Part shown: positions 12,790 through 23,324 of the stretch, in pieces | How the letters are laid out: every line of letters begins with the position of its first letter | How positions within the stretch are numbered: the first letter of the stretch is position 1 | DNA from: Fonsecaea monophora | Lineage: Eukaryota; Ascomycota; Eurotiomycetes; Chaetothyriales; Herpotrichiellaceae | Reading direction: 5' to 3' | Length of the DNA stretch: 64,000 nt | NCBI RefSeq assembly: GCF_001642475.1 | Contig: NW_019174014.1 | Coordinates: 1 to 64,000 of the forward strand | The notes under the pieces: model-generated | Databases searched by the model: none | Seen by the model: only the letters and a program-made list of their open reading frames with translations | Told to the model about the DNA's origin: nothing | Made by a program: the position numbers and the translations under genes

Positions 12790-15700
12790 AAGGATCAACC
12801 CGAGCTACTGTATAGAATGGCCGTAGCGACTCACTCGCATTTAATCATCCTGTACGGAACCCTCGGAGATTAAGAAGTATACATCCTTATCGACTTAGGA
12901 TGTACCGGTAATATCGTTAATTACCGGGTGGCTAATAAACTAGGAGAGTGGAAGAAGGAAAAGGACGCATCCTATAAACTCTTAGGATTTACTGGAAAGG
13001 CACTGTCTAACGTTATACATGAACTAAGAAGAGTTCCATTATCGATCGACGAGCACTACGAAGAGATCATCCTCGACGTCGCGGAGACGAAATATAATAT
13101 TATGCTCGGTATACTATAGTTAAAGAGGTATAACCCTATTATCGACTAGGCGAAGACTTAGGTACGGTTCGATAACTGCGACTACACCGAAAGACCTTAG
13201 GACCGAGAGGTAATAGCGGCACAACCCTTCATAAGGAAGGAAGTATAGGCGCGACCTATGAAAGTTTTAGCCGAAGTATCTAAGTACCCGCTAGAGTACG
13301 AAGGACTCGAAGAGATATTCGAAAAGAAGGTAGGACTCGAGGTACTATCTAAATATAAGCCGTAGGACTACGAGATACGACTCTAGGAAGGAAAGAAACC
13401 TACGTTCGGACCATTATATTTACTGTCTGAAGTAGAGTAAAAGGCTTTACGCGATTACCTTAAGGATAACTTAGTAAAAGGCTACATTAGACCCTTAGAA
13501 TCAGAAGTAGGTTATCCGATCCTATTTATCCTTAAGAAGGGCGGAAAAGAACTTCGATTGTATATAGACTATCGAAAGTTAAACGAGATTACCGTTAAAA
13601 ACGTATACCCGCTACTACGGATTAATGAGCTATAGGATAGGCTTAGAGGAGCGAGGTACTTTATAACGATCGATGTAAGAGACGCGTACTACCGTATACG
13701 CATAAAGGAAGGCGAAGAATGGAAAACCGCCTTTAGGACCCGATATAGTCTATACGAATACTACGTAATGCCATTCGGGCTTATTAACGCACTAGCGACG
13801 TTCTAAGCATTAATTAACAATGTCTTACGTAAATACTTAGACATCTTCTACGTCGCATATCTTGACGATATTCTAATCTATTCGGAAGAATACGAACTAT
13901 ACGTAGAATACGTTATTAAAATTTTAGAAGCACTAAGAGAGTATTAGCTACCGGTTAAGCTAGAGAAGTACTAGTTCTATAAGCTAAGCGTGAAGTTTCT
14001 TAGCTATATAGTCTCGTAAGACGGACTACAGATGGACCTAGAGAAGGTTAAAAGCGTACTGGAATGGCTAGAGCTAGTAACGCTTAAGGAACTATAAGCG
14101 TTCCTCGGATTCGCTAATTTCTACCGAAAGTTCATCAGGAACTACTCGCGAATTACAGCACTTCTGATAAATCTGATAAAGAAAGGAGTCGCGACCTTTA
14201 CTTTAACGGAAGATGCTCGAGAGGTAGTATAGAAACTTAAGAAGGCGTTTACGGAGGCCCCGATCCTCACGATCTTCAGCCCGGACCTCTAAACACTCCT
14301 TAAAACGGATGTATCGGACGGCGCGATCGCCGCAGTCTTAACATAGATAGGATAAGATAGGAGAATAAGGCTAGTGGCTTACTTCTTAAGAAAAATGACA
14401 GCACTAGAGCTGAACTACGACATATACGACAAGGAGCTACTCGCTATTGTCGAAGTACTAAAACACTGGAGAGTATACCTCGAAGGACCGAAATACGCGG
14501 TTAAGATATATTCCGATCATAAGAACCTACTATATTAGAATACGACTAAGGTTCTTAACAGGAGATAGGTAAGATAGGCCGAAACACTCGCCACTTATAA
14601 CTTCTAGATTTACCATGTTAAAGGTAAAGAGAACGGTAGAGTAGATGCTTTAAGCCGAAGGCTAGACTACATAGTAGACATCAAACTAACGCCCGCGTCA
14701 CTTCTACGATAAGAAGGAGAGTACCTTATGTACGTACAGCCTACTTACGCAGTAGGAGGGCCGTTGTACGACACGGATAACGGGTATGATACGAGAATCT
14801 GGATAAAAGATACAATAGGGCTGGAACAACCCTAGAAACTGGATGATAACAGGAGAGTAGTTATAGAACACTACTACAGTGACCCACTTATAGGACATCT
14901 AGGAATAGACAAGATGATCGAACTAATCACTCGACACTACGAGCCATAGAAAGGCATGAGGAAGGATATCTAAGAATTCACCTAGAACTACGAGGTGTAC
15001 ATACAGGATAAACATAGTAGGCATAAACCATATGGACTACTGTAACCGCTACCGGCGCTAGAGGGCGTATGGACATCTATTATAATGGACTTTATCACGA
15101 AGCTACTAAAGTTAAAGGAACCTCTTACGGGTGTAACTTATGATAGCATCCTAGTAATATACGATAGACTAACGAAGTTCTCATACTTTAGGCCGTACCT
15201 TGAAAGGTCGACGGCTGAAGACTTCGCTTACGAATTCTTAAAAACCGTATTCGTAAACTACGGCATACTAAAAGAGATCATTACGGATAGAGATAAGCTC
15301 TTCACGTCTAAGTTCTAGAAAGAACTAATGAGATTACTAATGACGAAGCATAAACTATCTATATCGTTCTACCTATAGATAGATAGTCAGATAGAAAGGA
15401 TAAATTAAACCTTAGAACAGTACTTAAGGATGTACGTGAACTACGGATAAACTAACTGGGTCACGATGCTACCAGTCGCATAGTTTTACTTCAATAACTA
15501 TAAGTTAGTAATAGGAATAAGCCCATTCTACGCTAACTACGGATTCCATCCTAGGCTGGAAGATGTAATCACGGAAGGTATAAATCTAAGAGCCCTTAAA
15601 AAGGCTATGATAGTTAAAGAAATACACTAAAAACTAAAGGAAGACCTCGGATTCATCGCAGAAAGAATGGTAAAATACGTAAATAAGAGAAGGGTCGAGG

Positions 15701-16101
15701 GACCGCCCCTAGAGGAGGGGGACCCCGTCTACCTTTTGCGAAAAAACATTAAAATAAAACGACTAAGCGCGAAATTAGATTACGTTAAGCTAAGACCATT
15801 TAAGGTCAGAGAGAGAATAGGAAAAGTTAACTATCGGTTAGAACTCCCGAAGGACATAAGAATTCACGATGTATTCCATATCGCCTTACTCGAACTAGCA
15901 CTAAAGAACGCTAAACCGATCTAATTACTACCGCTAGACGAAGAAGTCGCACTAGAAGAGTACGACGTTAAGGAAGTGCTCTAGAGACGCATTAGGCGCG
16001 GCACCCCTTAGTACCTAATTAAGTAGTTAGGATATGACGAGTCAGAAAACAGCTGGGAACTTAAGGCTTACCTGTCGAAGGAGGTTCTAGAGGAGATCTA
16101 A
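12790..16101 (+). pseudogene. Gypsy pol relic: protease, RT, RNase H, integrase, chromodomain
   Basis: One frame carries all pol domains. The aspartic protease is at 12,850-13,119, where the active-site Asp-Ser-Gly reads Asp-Leu-Gly. Reverse transcriptase is at 13,430-14,010, with the catalytic Tyr-Leu-Asp-Asp intact at 13,858-13,869. RNase H is at 14,270-14,670. The integrase runs from about 14,880 to 15,900; its zinc-binding cysteines are partly changed to tyrosine but the catalytic Asp/Asp/Glu region is readable. A chromodomain is at 16,012-16,095, with the Leu-Gly-Tyr-Asp and Asn-Ser-Trp-Glu landmarks; one aromatic position reads TAG. Stop codons throughout make it non-functional. Chromodomains direct such elements to heterochromatin. 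Confidence 0.9.
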
Positions 16102-16615
16102 AAATAACACCTGGAGTAGTTCTACCAGACAGTACCGCCTCCTAGTCAATCTATTCGACGTTCGGAACGTCGCTCTAGGCGAAGTTAGGTTTAGTAAGAA
16201 CTACCTCCTCTAACTCTAGCAGCTTATCGAACACCCCTAGAGCTTACATCTCACGACGTAACATCTAACTTGATATCTCCTCTAACTACTCGAGTTCGCC
16301 CTGGAAGGAAACATCCTCCTCCTCGGCCTCGGTAATCAACTTACGAAGCCGAGCGATCTCTTTTCGCTTCGCCCGCGACTTTACAACTAATTATTTCTTT
16401 TATTCCCCTACTTTTCGGAACTCTTCCATCGAAAAGGTACCATCGCACTTTCGCTGTTTTCGGAGACATTCGGCACACGAGGACGACTACTCGCGGTCGT
16501 AGTAATAGATAATACCATAGTTGACGCACTCGGTGCAGGTAACTATCGCGATGTTATCCGGATCGGCGGAAATGGAATCGGCGAGTTCGATACGACGTTC
16601 GCTTTAAGTTTTCAT
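16061..16615 (-). pseudogene. antisense Cys-rich coiled-coil frame in Gypsy 3' region
   Basis: Read on the minus strand from an ATG at 16,615, a frame of about 184 codons is protein-like, with internal TAG/TAA codons at glutamine positions, so it was coding before RIP. It has a Cys-x2-Cys pair, then about 20 residues later a second Cys-x2-Cys with Lys-x-x-Lys-Cys-Asp-Gly after it. A long Glu/Lys/Leu-rich stretch that should form a coiled coil follows. It overlaps the 3' end of pol in antisense and ends before the 3' LTR. The cysteine pattern recalls proteins of unknown function common in fungal genomes. No function is known to me. Confidence 0.6.
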
Positions 16616-16760
16616 AGGTTTTAAGGAACGACGAGGTTTAGCTATGCGGAAGTTCTACATAGTTAGCCATAAAGAAGAGAAGAAGAAGACGAGAGACGCG
16701 GGGTAGGCGCGACCTACCTTAAGTACGTTGAGGACAACGAACAGGATAGGAGGGAGATGG

Positions 16761-17163
16761 TGTTAGAAACGGCCTATATATGACCTTAGGCGCGGGGTGC
16801 CTAGGAGTAGGTCTGCCGGGGCTTAGTAGCCTGATAGAGAATAAGGCTGGGTTACGTACCGCACGTGACTACCGAAAGGGGAAGTTCACGATATGGCGAT
16901 ATACTGGTATACCGCATATTAACATATTAATATACCATTTCCAGTTGCCTATTCGGGACATACCTTATAAGTATATAGCTACGCTCATTACCCTTTTATA
17001 GTTACACTCTCTCGTAGCTAACTCATGACATCTACTTCACTATACTATTCTAAAGTTACTCGACTATTTATACCTTACGTACTCTCGGCCTAGCTCATGT
17101 AATATAAGGACTGTGACTGAGGAAGCCTAACCTAGTTAGGCCATACAGGAAGCAGCTCTGATA
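16761..17163 (+). repeat. Gypsy 3' LTR
   Basis: It is 403 bp and matches 10,338-10,740 along its full length. It directly follows a purine-rich tract that would have primed plus-strand synthesis. It is followed without a gap by Copia coding sequence. Confidence 0.9.
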
Positions 17164-17825
17164 ATGTATCTTACGACGAAGATAAGACCTGACCTAGCCT
17201 ACCCAGTAGGCTATCTCGCTAGGTATATGTCGAATCCTAGTCCTTTACACTTTAAAGTACTTAAAAGGGTCTGGGAATACCTAGCGATAACAAAAGGTCT
17301 AGGCCTAGCCTATTAATCTAACTCTACTAGCATCGATTGCTATGTAGACTCAGATTGGGGGGGTGATATAGGCACTAGACGATCTACAACAGGCTATCTA
17401 TTCGTCTTCCAAGGCGCTCCTCTATCCTGGAATTCAAGACTATAGCGTATAGTGGCGCTAAGTTCTTGCGAAGCTGAATATATGGCCTTAAAAGAGGCTA
17501 TAAAGGAGTAACAGTATATTAAGGCATTACTAAGCGAGATAAAAGGTCTTCTAGGCCCTAGTCTTACTATAGAATGCCTAAACATCTATACTAACTCCCA
17601 TTCAGCTATAGAACTAGCGAAAAACCCTATATACCATGCTAGAACTAAGCATGTCGATATTCAGTACCACTACGTACGCGAATGCGTCCAAAACGAGGTA
17701 TCTAAGCTTAAATAGGTACCTACCGACGCTCAACTGGCCGATGGTCTAACTAAGCCTATAACTACCGATAAATGGATCGCTTTTATCGAAGGAATAGGCT
17801 TAAGAGACCTAAACTAGCCTATTTA
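17164..17825 (+). pseudogene. Ty1/Copia RT-RNase H 3' fragment
   Basis: The frame starts exactly at the Gypsy 3' LTR and opens inside the end of a Copia reverse transcriptase (the Arg-Pro-Asp-x-Ala-Tyr motif). The RNase H domain follows, with the hallmark Leu-Ser-Ser-Cys-Glu-Ala-Glu-Tyr-Met-Ala motif near 17,457-17,488, and then the usual C-terminal His-Val-Asp-Ile-Gln-Tyr-His and Ala-Asp-x-Leu-Thr-Lys stretches. Only a few TAG/TAA stops interrupt it, so it is much less RIP-damaged than its neighbours. The rest of the element (gag, integrase, most of the RT and the 5' LTR) is not in the window. Confidence 0.88.
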
Positions 17826-18390
17826 GGCTAGAAAGGTGCCTACAGGCAAAAAGACAAAAAACAGGCCTCCTATCGAGACGAAGTCAACAGGAGACAGTTA
17901 TTACCTAGGCACCGTCAGGGCGTCCCTCTACTAGTGGGTTACAATAGAATACAAGACTAGTAGGAGGAGCTTTACAACACCTTATAAAAGGTCGGACCGC
18001 CCTGCTCCCTTCGATAGAAGGGCCCTCAATAATACCCTAAAGGTAACTTTACCTAACAGCACTAACATTTACCCGTCTTCCACTATAAATAAGGGTTGAG
18101 TAAAGGGGATAGTGCTAAAGATAGGAAAGTTAACCTTCGAGGTACGTCAACTACAGATTAAGATTCTAGGTAATTAAGAGATTTATTCGTAACTCTCGAT
18201 TATATACCTTATTAAATGGGCTAAGGTAAGGGGGTTCGATTCCCACTTATTTCAGACTATTTAACTAGTCTAGCCTTTTCATTTTACAGGCCATTTCAAC
18301 AGGCCTAGTGTGGGACTATCAGGAAAAACGATATTCCAGAAATAAGCTAAAATCTCGCCAAGACTAGGTGAGAACTAGCTTAAGGGGGTG

Positions 18391-18714
18391 TGTGGAATAT
18401 CGCTATCTAGGTCTCTTACCTAACTAGGCTTAGCGCTAGGCACGTGACTTGATCACGTAGCTAGGTGGCTTAGCTAGGTAAGATAACTAGGTAGTGTAGC
18501 CACTTACATCATCGCTTACTAATAGCGATTCGATGGGTTTCGTTTATCTTCTAACTATCGCCACTCGCTACCTATATAAGGACAACCCTCTCCCCTCTCT
18601 TAGATAGTTAAGTTCACTAAGTCTTCTATAGTCGAATAGTTAATACCTATCGGTTCGATCCTATAATGAGCCTATTCATTACCTATTTAGGTAATCCTCC
18701 GAGTCCTCCGAACA
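18391..18714 (+). repeat. Copia 3' LTR
   Basis: The 324-bp sequence starts TGTGGAATAT directly after a GGGGG-containing polypurine tract and ends CCGAACA, giving the normal TG..CA ends. It contains a TATA-like CTATATAAGG near 18,573 and the inverted repeat ACGTGA-N5-TCACGT at 18,442-18,458, plausible promoter elements. The 560 bp between the coding end and this LTR are non-coding. Confidence 0.75.
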
Positions 18715-19907
18715 GTAAGTAAAGGAAATATTATTTTTCGTCTTTTCTTAGGAGTTTTTCTCTCCTCCTTTCTTTTCTTCTTCGTAATTTCTAGTTAATC
18801 TTCTAGCTCTACTTCCTAATAGTAGTAGCTTTATACTCCTCTCCTTCTAGTAGTCGGAGCTTAACGGCTTAGTCTTACTATTCTATAAATAGTTATTAGT
18901 AGTTTTAGTATTTAAATACTCTTTAATATTAGAGGTTTTTAAGGTTAAACGCCCTCCCCTTCCTTAAGGATATATCTCTATTAATTCTCTAAGTAATTAT
19001 TTAATAGTCGTAACGTCGTTAATATCTACCCTATATAGTAGTAGTAAATATATATAGCTAGTATTCCTAATAGTACCCCGAGTAGCGGTTTTCTTAAATA
19101 GCTAGCGTAGCTCGCCTTATATAGTAGGATAAATATACTTAGTTAGTTACTTAATAATATGCCCTATATAGCGGTCCTATATATATAGTTAGCTTCTCTA
19201 TTTTAGTAGGTAATCGATTAGTCGGTTTTAGTAAGTAGGTAAGTAATTCTTTAGTTCTATTAATTCTATTATCTTCGTTTAATTATATAGTTATATAGTT
19301 ATTTTAGTTATTTTTAGTCGATCTTTAGTTCGGTCATCTTAGTAGAGTTATCCTACCGCTCGTAGAGAGATACCCTTCTAAAAACGTTCGTCGTAGCTGT
19401 ATCTTCATCTTATTAGAGGTACTAATGAACTAGGTATAGGCTCTTAGCTAGAGGCATCAACTCGTACGGCGGTAGGTATAGTATTAGGGGTAACGACTAT
19501 CGTACAGTAATAATAAGACCGCATCGAAGATACTGATTAGATAGATTCCATTACTTGATTAATCGCTCTATTCTCTTCTTATTAAGAACTTGCTTATTTT
19601 AGAACTTATCCTCCAAGAGGATCTCTGAGAAAAGGACTCTCGGACCTAGTGTCCGAGATCCAGCTAATTAGGAGGTAGGAAGGTTTACCTGTACATTGTA
19701 CAGGTAAATCAGCTAGTCACGTGCCAGCCTGTAGACCTCCCCATTACACTATTATTAAGTCTAGAGATATTACTCTTATCGCTAGCTACCGGTATAGCTA
19801 ATACGACCCTACCTAATAACTCCGTATTAGCGAGGCTATTTAACGGAGTAATCTTACCTAGCTCGTCGCTGGTCTTTATATAGCCTAAACCTAGATTCCT
19901 CCCTCTA
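18715..19907. repeat. degraded repeat DNA with hairpins
   Basis: The sequence is mostly AT-rich and RIP-altered with no recognisable frame; the minus strand at about 18,850-19,230 reads weakly as protein with glutamine-to-stop changes. At 19,639-19,657 CTCGGAC-N5-GTCCGAG forms a hairpin that shares its arms with the 81-bp repeats. At 19,684-19,708 a perfect 11-bp inverted repeat with a 3-base loop follows. These hairpins still contain CpA and TpG, so they escaped or postdate RIP. Confidence 0.5.
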
Positions 19908-20122
19908 ATAGTATGAAATTCGAGAAGGGGTAAGTATCTTCGAAAATTTCTTAGTACGTCCTAACTAATCCTCCGGGACCTATACTTTCGAGCTACGATC
20001 CTTCCCTATTATTAGGAATATAAAGAAAAGAATGGTATCGACGTACTTAGCTTAATAAGATCTATCGTTTAGTAATACGAAAAATAGAAATATTACTGTG
20101 GTTGTAGTTCCGGAATGCCCAT
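19908..20122. repeat. copy 2 of ~220-bp dispersed repeat
   Basis: It matches 7,371-7,600 in the same orientation, with both copies ending at GGAATGCCC. Beyond this point the sequence has normal dinucleotide composition, so this is the right boundary of the repeat island. Confidence 0.75.
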
Positions 20123-20603
20123 TGGAATCGATTCCAGTAACGCTGTCTCTTTTGGTGGTCCGGCACAAGTGTGTGACTGGTTCGCGGCCGCAACAGAGAA
20201 AGAGATCACCTGGAGGAATCCGCGTCATGACCATGAAGTGATTATGACAGATAACAGCCTATGGCAGAGACCAGTAGCGGTACAAATTTAAGCTGAAGTA
20301 AAGGTGTGCACGTAACACCTGCCTGGAGAACGAAGACAACGCGCCGAAACGGCATTGAAAAGCCATACTAGTCATGATTGAAGGGACATAGCTGATGAGT
20401 ATTGACTACAGCTCGTCAAGCTATATCTATATAAATTGTCCTCAGATTGGATGCTTGCGATGACGGCCTGGATTACTTATTACAAGCTTGGCTACTTGCT
20501 GACGAGGGCTGTCTTATCTTGTGATATAAGACTATATTACCATCTGAGAAGAGCGTGAGCTAGTAGTAATAATGGATGCGCCGAGGAAAAGTAAAAAATG
20601 GGC

Positions 20604-23324
20604 TTACCCAAAGGTCTCTTCAATATATTCGACGCCGCGTTTGCCTTGCTTTAGAGCCATGTGCACTGCAGCTCTCGCCTCATCGGCCATGCCAGCGGGT
20701 CCGCAAGTGAGAATGGCAATTCTTCTGCCTGCTGTGTCAGTGTCGTTCATTTTATCAATCACACCTAGTATCGTTCCTTGTATGTTAGGTCGGCCGTAGA
20801 TGATGTTGATGTTGGTAGTACTAGCATTGGTACGCGGGATAATCTCGAGGTCCTCATTACCGCTGTTAGCCGCGTCCACGGAAGTAAGCCGGCCACTTCC
20901 GCGAGAGGTGGCATGGAGATGGAGATGGACGTCATCACGCCCGATGTACGGCTGCAACTCTTGCGCGACAATGTCTTTGATCATGGATGTTTGTTTGGTC
21001 GACCAGACAAACGTGATGTTCCTGGTGAGCGTAGAGACTTTTCCTTCGGCTGCCCCTGATTGCTGTCTAGCATTGAGGGCCACACGCTTTGCATGATCTT
21101 GCATATACGGCAGTGCACCGGAGATGCCGGTCCCACCAACGATGAAAACGACGTGCTCAAAAGTATGTAACGGGCTCCTCTCTCCGTATGGGCCTTCAAG
21201 AAAGATGTGCGGCGTAATGATGCCAGTGGGAGACTTGAGACATTCCTCACGAAGACGTCGAGTCCAGCTGCTAAAAGGACGTATAAGAAAGGTAAGTTTC
21301 TGCTTGCCACCAGAAGCATCGGACACGGTTCGCTGGCCATGAGGCATAGGTTGGCCAATGTCTGAGGAATGACCAGAAGACGAGCCTTCAGTGTTGCTCG
21401 GGATCTCTTTCTCTGCAGCGCTGTTTAGTTGTTCCATGCCGGCAACAGTCTCAGCTTCCTCAGTGTCATCGATCCGCTCATATCCGGCCAAAGTGAATGG
21501 GTGATTTTCCCACCCTTTCCATTTTATCGGCTGATACAGGAAGTAATGCTGTCCAGGGCCGGGTTGGAGGAGGGTAGACCCCGGTATAAGCTGAAGTCGA
21601 ATAAAGTCGCCCTGCTGACTGTATGTGATCGAGGCTTTAGTAGTCATGAGGGAGTGTGAAGACTTCATGTGAAGGTTACAGTATACCCATCGAAATAAGC
21701 GAGCCGCTCGATCAAAGCTCCAAATTGCTACGGGTGGCCATAGATACGGATTGTATTCACCATCGAATATGATGGTGTGGCTAATATGTTAGTGTCAGGA
21801 AAGGAAACACGGTGGTAAGGGAGGGGTAGCACATACTAATATAAGCCAACAAGTGTCACCACCGAAAGTGATATATGGATCAGAAGAAAGACCTCATATG
21901 ACTTCACTCGGAACCACATGAATGAGAAAAAGACCAGTAGGCTCATCGTAATGGTAGCCTATATAACAAATTAGTTTAGAAACACCATTGGTGTCGGCGA
22001 GATATCAAAGAGCTTACCATGCCTCCCATATACCAGTACTGTTCTGTCCATGACTCGGCAAAATAGCCAACTGTAGGCCATCGTCAGGAACGTTTTGAAA
22101 GTCAGAGAGACGTGGACATAACATACATTCTCCCTCCAAGACTGACCAATTGATCGAATGAACAATTGCACATAAGGTCGCCCATCGAGCAATGTGGCGA
22201 TGAAATATATTGAAAGTGGCAAAGCTCCAGCCAGTCAGCCATAAGAAGATATTATTCCTTCCAGCAAACATCCATAGCCAAGGTAAGCATGCATATGAGA
22301 TGATACCAGTACGGTCGGCTATATAGCGCCAGCCTTGCTGACCGTTCGAATAGCTTGAAGACAATTGTTTAGTGAACGTATGCAAAAACGAAGGGGTTTG
22401 GGGGACGTACTAGAGATTAGGGTTAAAGATCTTGTAACCGACACAGCATAAGATAAAGTTCATAACGTAGAAAGTCACAATAATTATCGTCTCCATACGG
22501 GTCGGAATGGTCATCCAAAGTACTGGGCGGGAATGGTGTGAACCGAATGCGGCGGGAATAATCAAATTTGCCCTGATCCAGTCATAGATGAATTTGATGA
22601 ATCCAGGAAGTTCATCCCGACGCTTTACGGAGGAGTTTTGCCCTTCTTCGACATCGTCCATAGCCTTTAAGCGTCGAGACTGGAAGAAAGAAGTGATGAG
22701 ACGATTTATGATGCCGATCAGTAGTATTCCTCCCCAGAAGCCATACATTGCCCAGCTAAAGATAGTTAGCCAATATCCAAAGAGGTAAAAGAAAGTAACA
22801 CACCCGTAAGCATGTGGATATTCTGCAGTTTCAATGTCGAAGTCAACCTGTCTTATTGTTAGCCCTCGACAAACATGTGGCGAACAGAGCACGATTACCC
22901 AAGTGTCTCTGGCGGTTTTCCAATAAGAGCGGGTTATCAGCACGGGCTCGTTGAAGACCGTACCCTTTTCATAATCATTATAGTCGGCGACAGTGAGAGA
23001 CTTCATGTATTCATCGGTAAGCAGTGGCTCAATGTCGGAGTAAGGGACCAATGTCAGTCCCTCGCCGTATTCCTGGCATTCCTGATTAAAATAGTCGTAT
23101 CCGGCTTGGATTTCTCTGATGCTGCAATAGAGCTTGGCAGCTGCGTACATTGAGATTGTGTACACTTTGTTGGTGCATAGGTTGCCATAGTAGTCGGTAG
23201 GATTAGTTAGATTGAAAGTGAGATAATCCACAGCCGTCTCAACTCCCTGGAAGCAGCCAGTCCACTTGTCAACCGTTCCAAATGCTATACCTACCAGTGC
23301 CAGAAAGGTTGTTAACAGTTTCAT
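20604..23324 (-). CDS. ferric/cupric reductase transmembrane protein
   Basis: This is a FRE-type metalloreductase of 830 aa that moves electrons from NADPH through FAD and two haems across the plasma membrane to reduce Fe(III) or Cu(II) before uptake. Exons are 23324-22411, 22353-22127, 22070-22018, 21958-21837 and 21780-20604. The chosen ATG gives a signal peptide; upstream in-frame codons would bury it. A lumenal Cys-rich N-terminal region precedes the first membrane helix. The haem histidine pairs lie in exon 2 and across exons 4-5, each spaced 13 residues. The FAD-binding His-Pro-Phe-Thr motif and two NAD(P) motifs (Gly-Gly-Thr-Gly-Ile-Ser-Gly and Cys-Gly-Pro-Ala-Gly) are in the last exon. 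No ferroxidase or permease gene is adjacent. The gene ends about 480 bp from the repeat island. Confidence 0.9.

Larger units (their letters stand above)
10338..17163 (+). mobile_element. Ty3/Gypsy chromovirus, RIP-inactivated
   Basis: The element is 6,826 bp long with two 403-bp LTRs that begin TGTTAGAAAC and end CTGATA (a terminal CA probably mutated to TA). The order is gag, protease, reverse transcriptase, RNase H, integrase and a C-terminal chromodomain, the arrangement of Ty3/Gypsy chromoviruses. A purine-rich tract lies just before the 3' LTR (about 16,742-16,760). All frames carry many TAG/TAA stops, so it cannot encode its own proteins. The five bases on each side (CCGAG left, ATGTA right) are not a target-site duplication, and the two flanks come from different sequences. 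Confidence 0.92.
115..20120. mobile_element. RIP-mutated transposon island
   Basis: The base composition is quite unlike the rest of the window. CpA and TpG are rare, TpA is very frequent and CpG is still common, which is the signature of repeat-induced point mutation acting mostly on CpA. Recognisable retrotransposon frames inside are interrupted almost only by TAG or TAA at places where glutamine is expected. Damage is uneven: 7.6-8.6 kb and 18.7-19.4 kb are very AT-rich, while the Copia piece at 17.2-18.7 kb is lightly hit. The right edge is sharp, at about 20,090-20,122, where normal TpG/CpA-containing sequence starts. The left edge is less certain. Confidence 0.85.

Noticed and set aside
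18225..18260. tRNA-like B box (GGTTCGATTCC) inside the Copia 3' region
   Set aside because: The T arm has one mismatch and no matching acceptor stem or A box was found at the right distance; a similar string in the LTR near 18,652 is also isolated.
1..20120. Subtelomeric location
   Set aside because: No TTAGGG-type arrays are present; a repeat island alone does not show a chromosome end.
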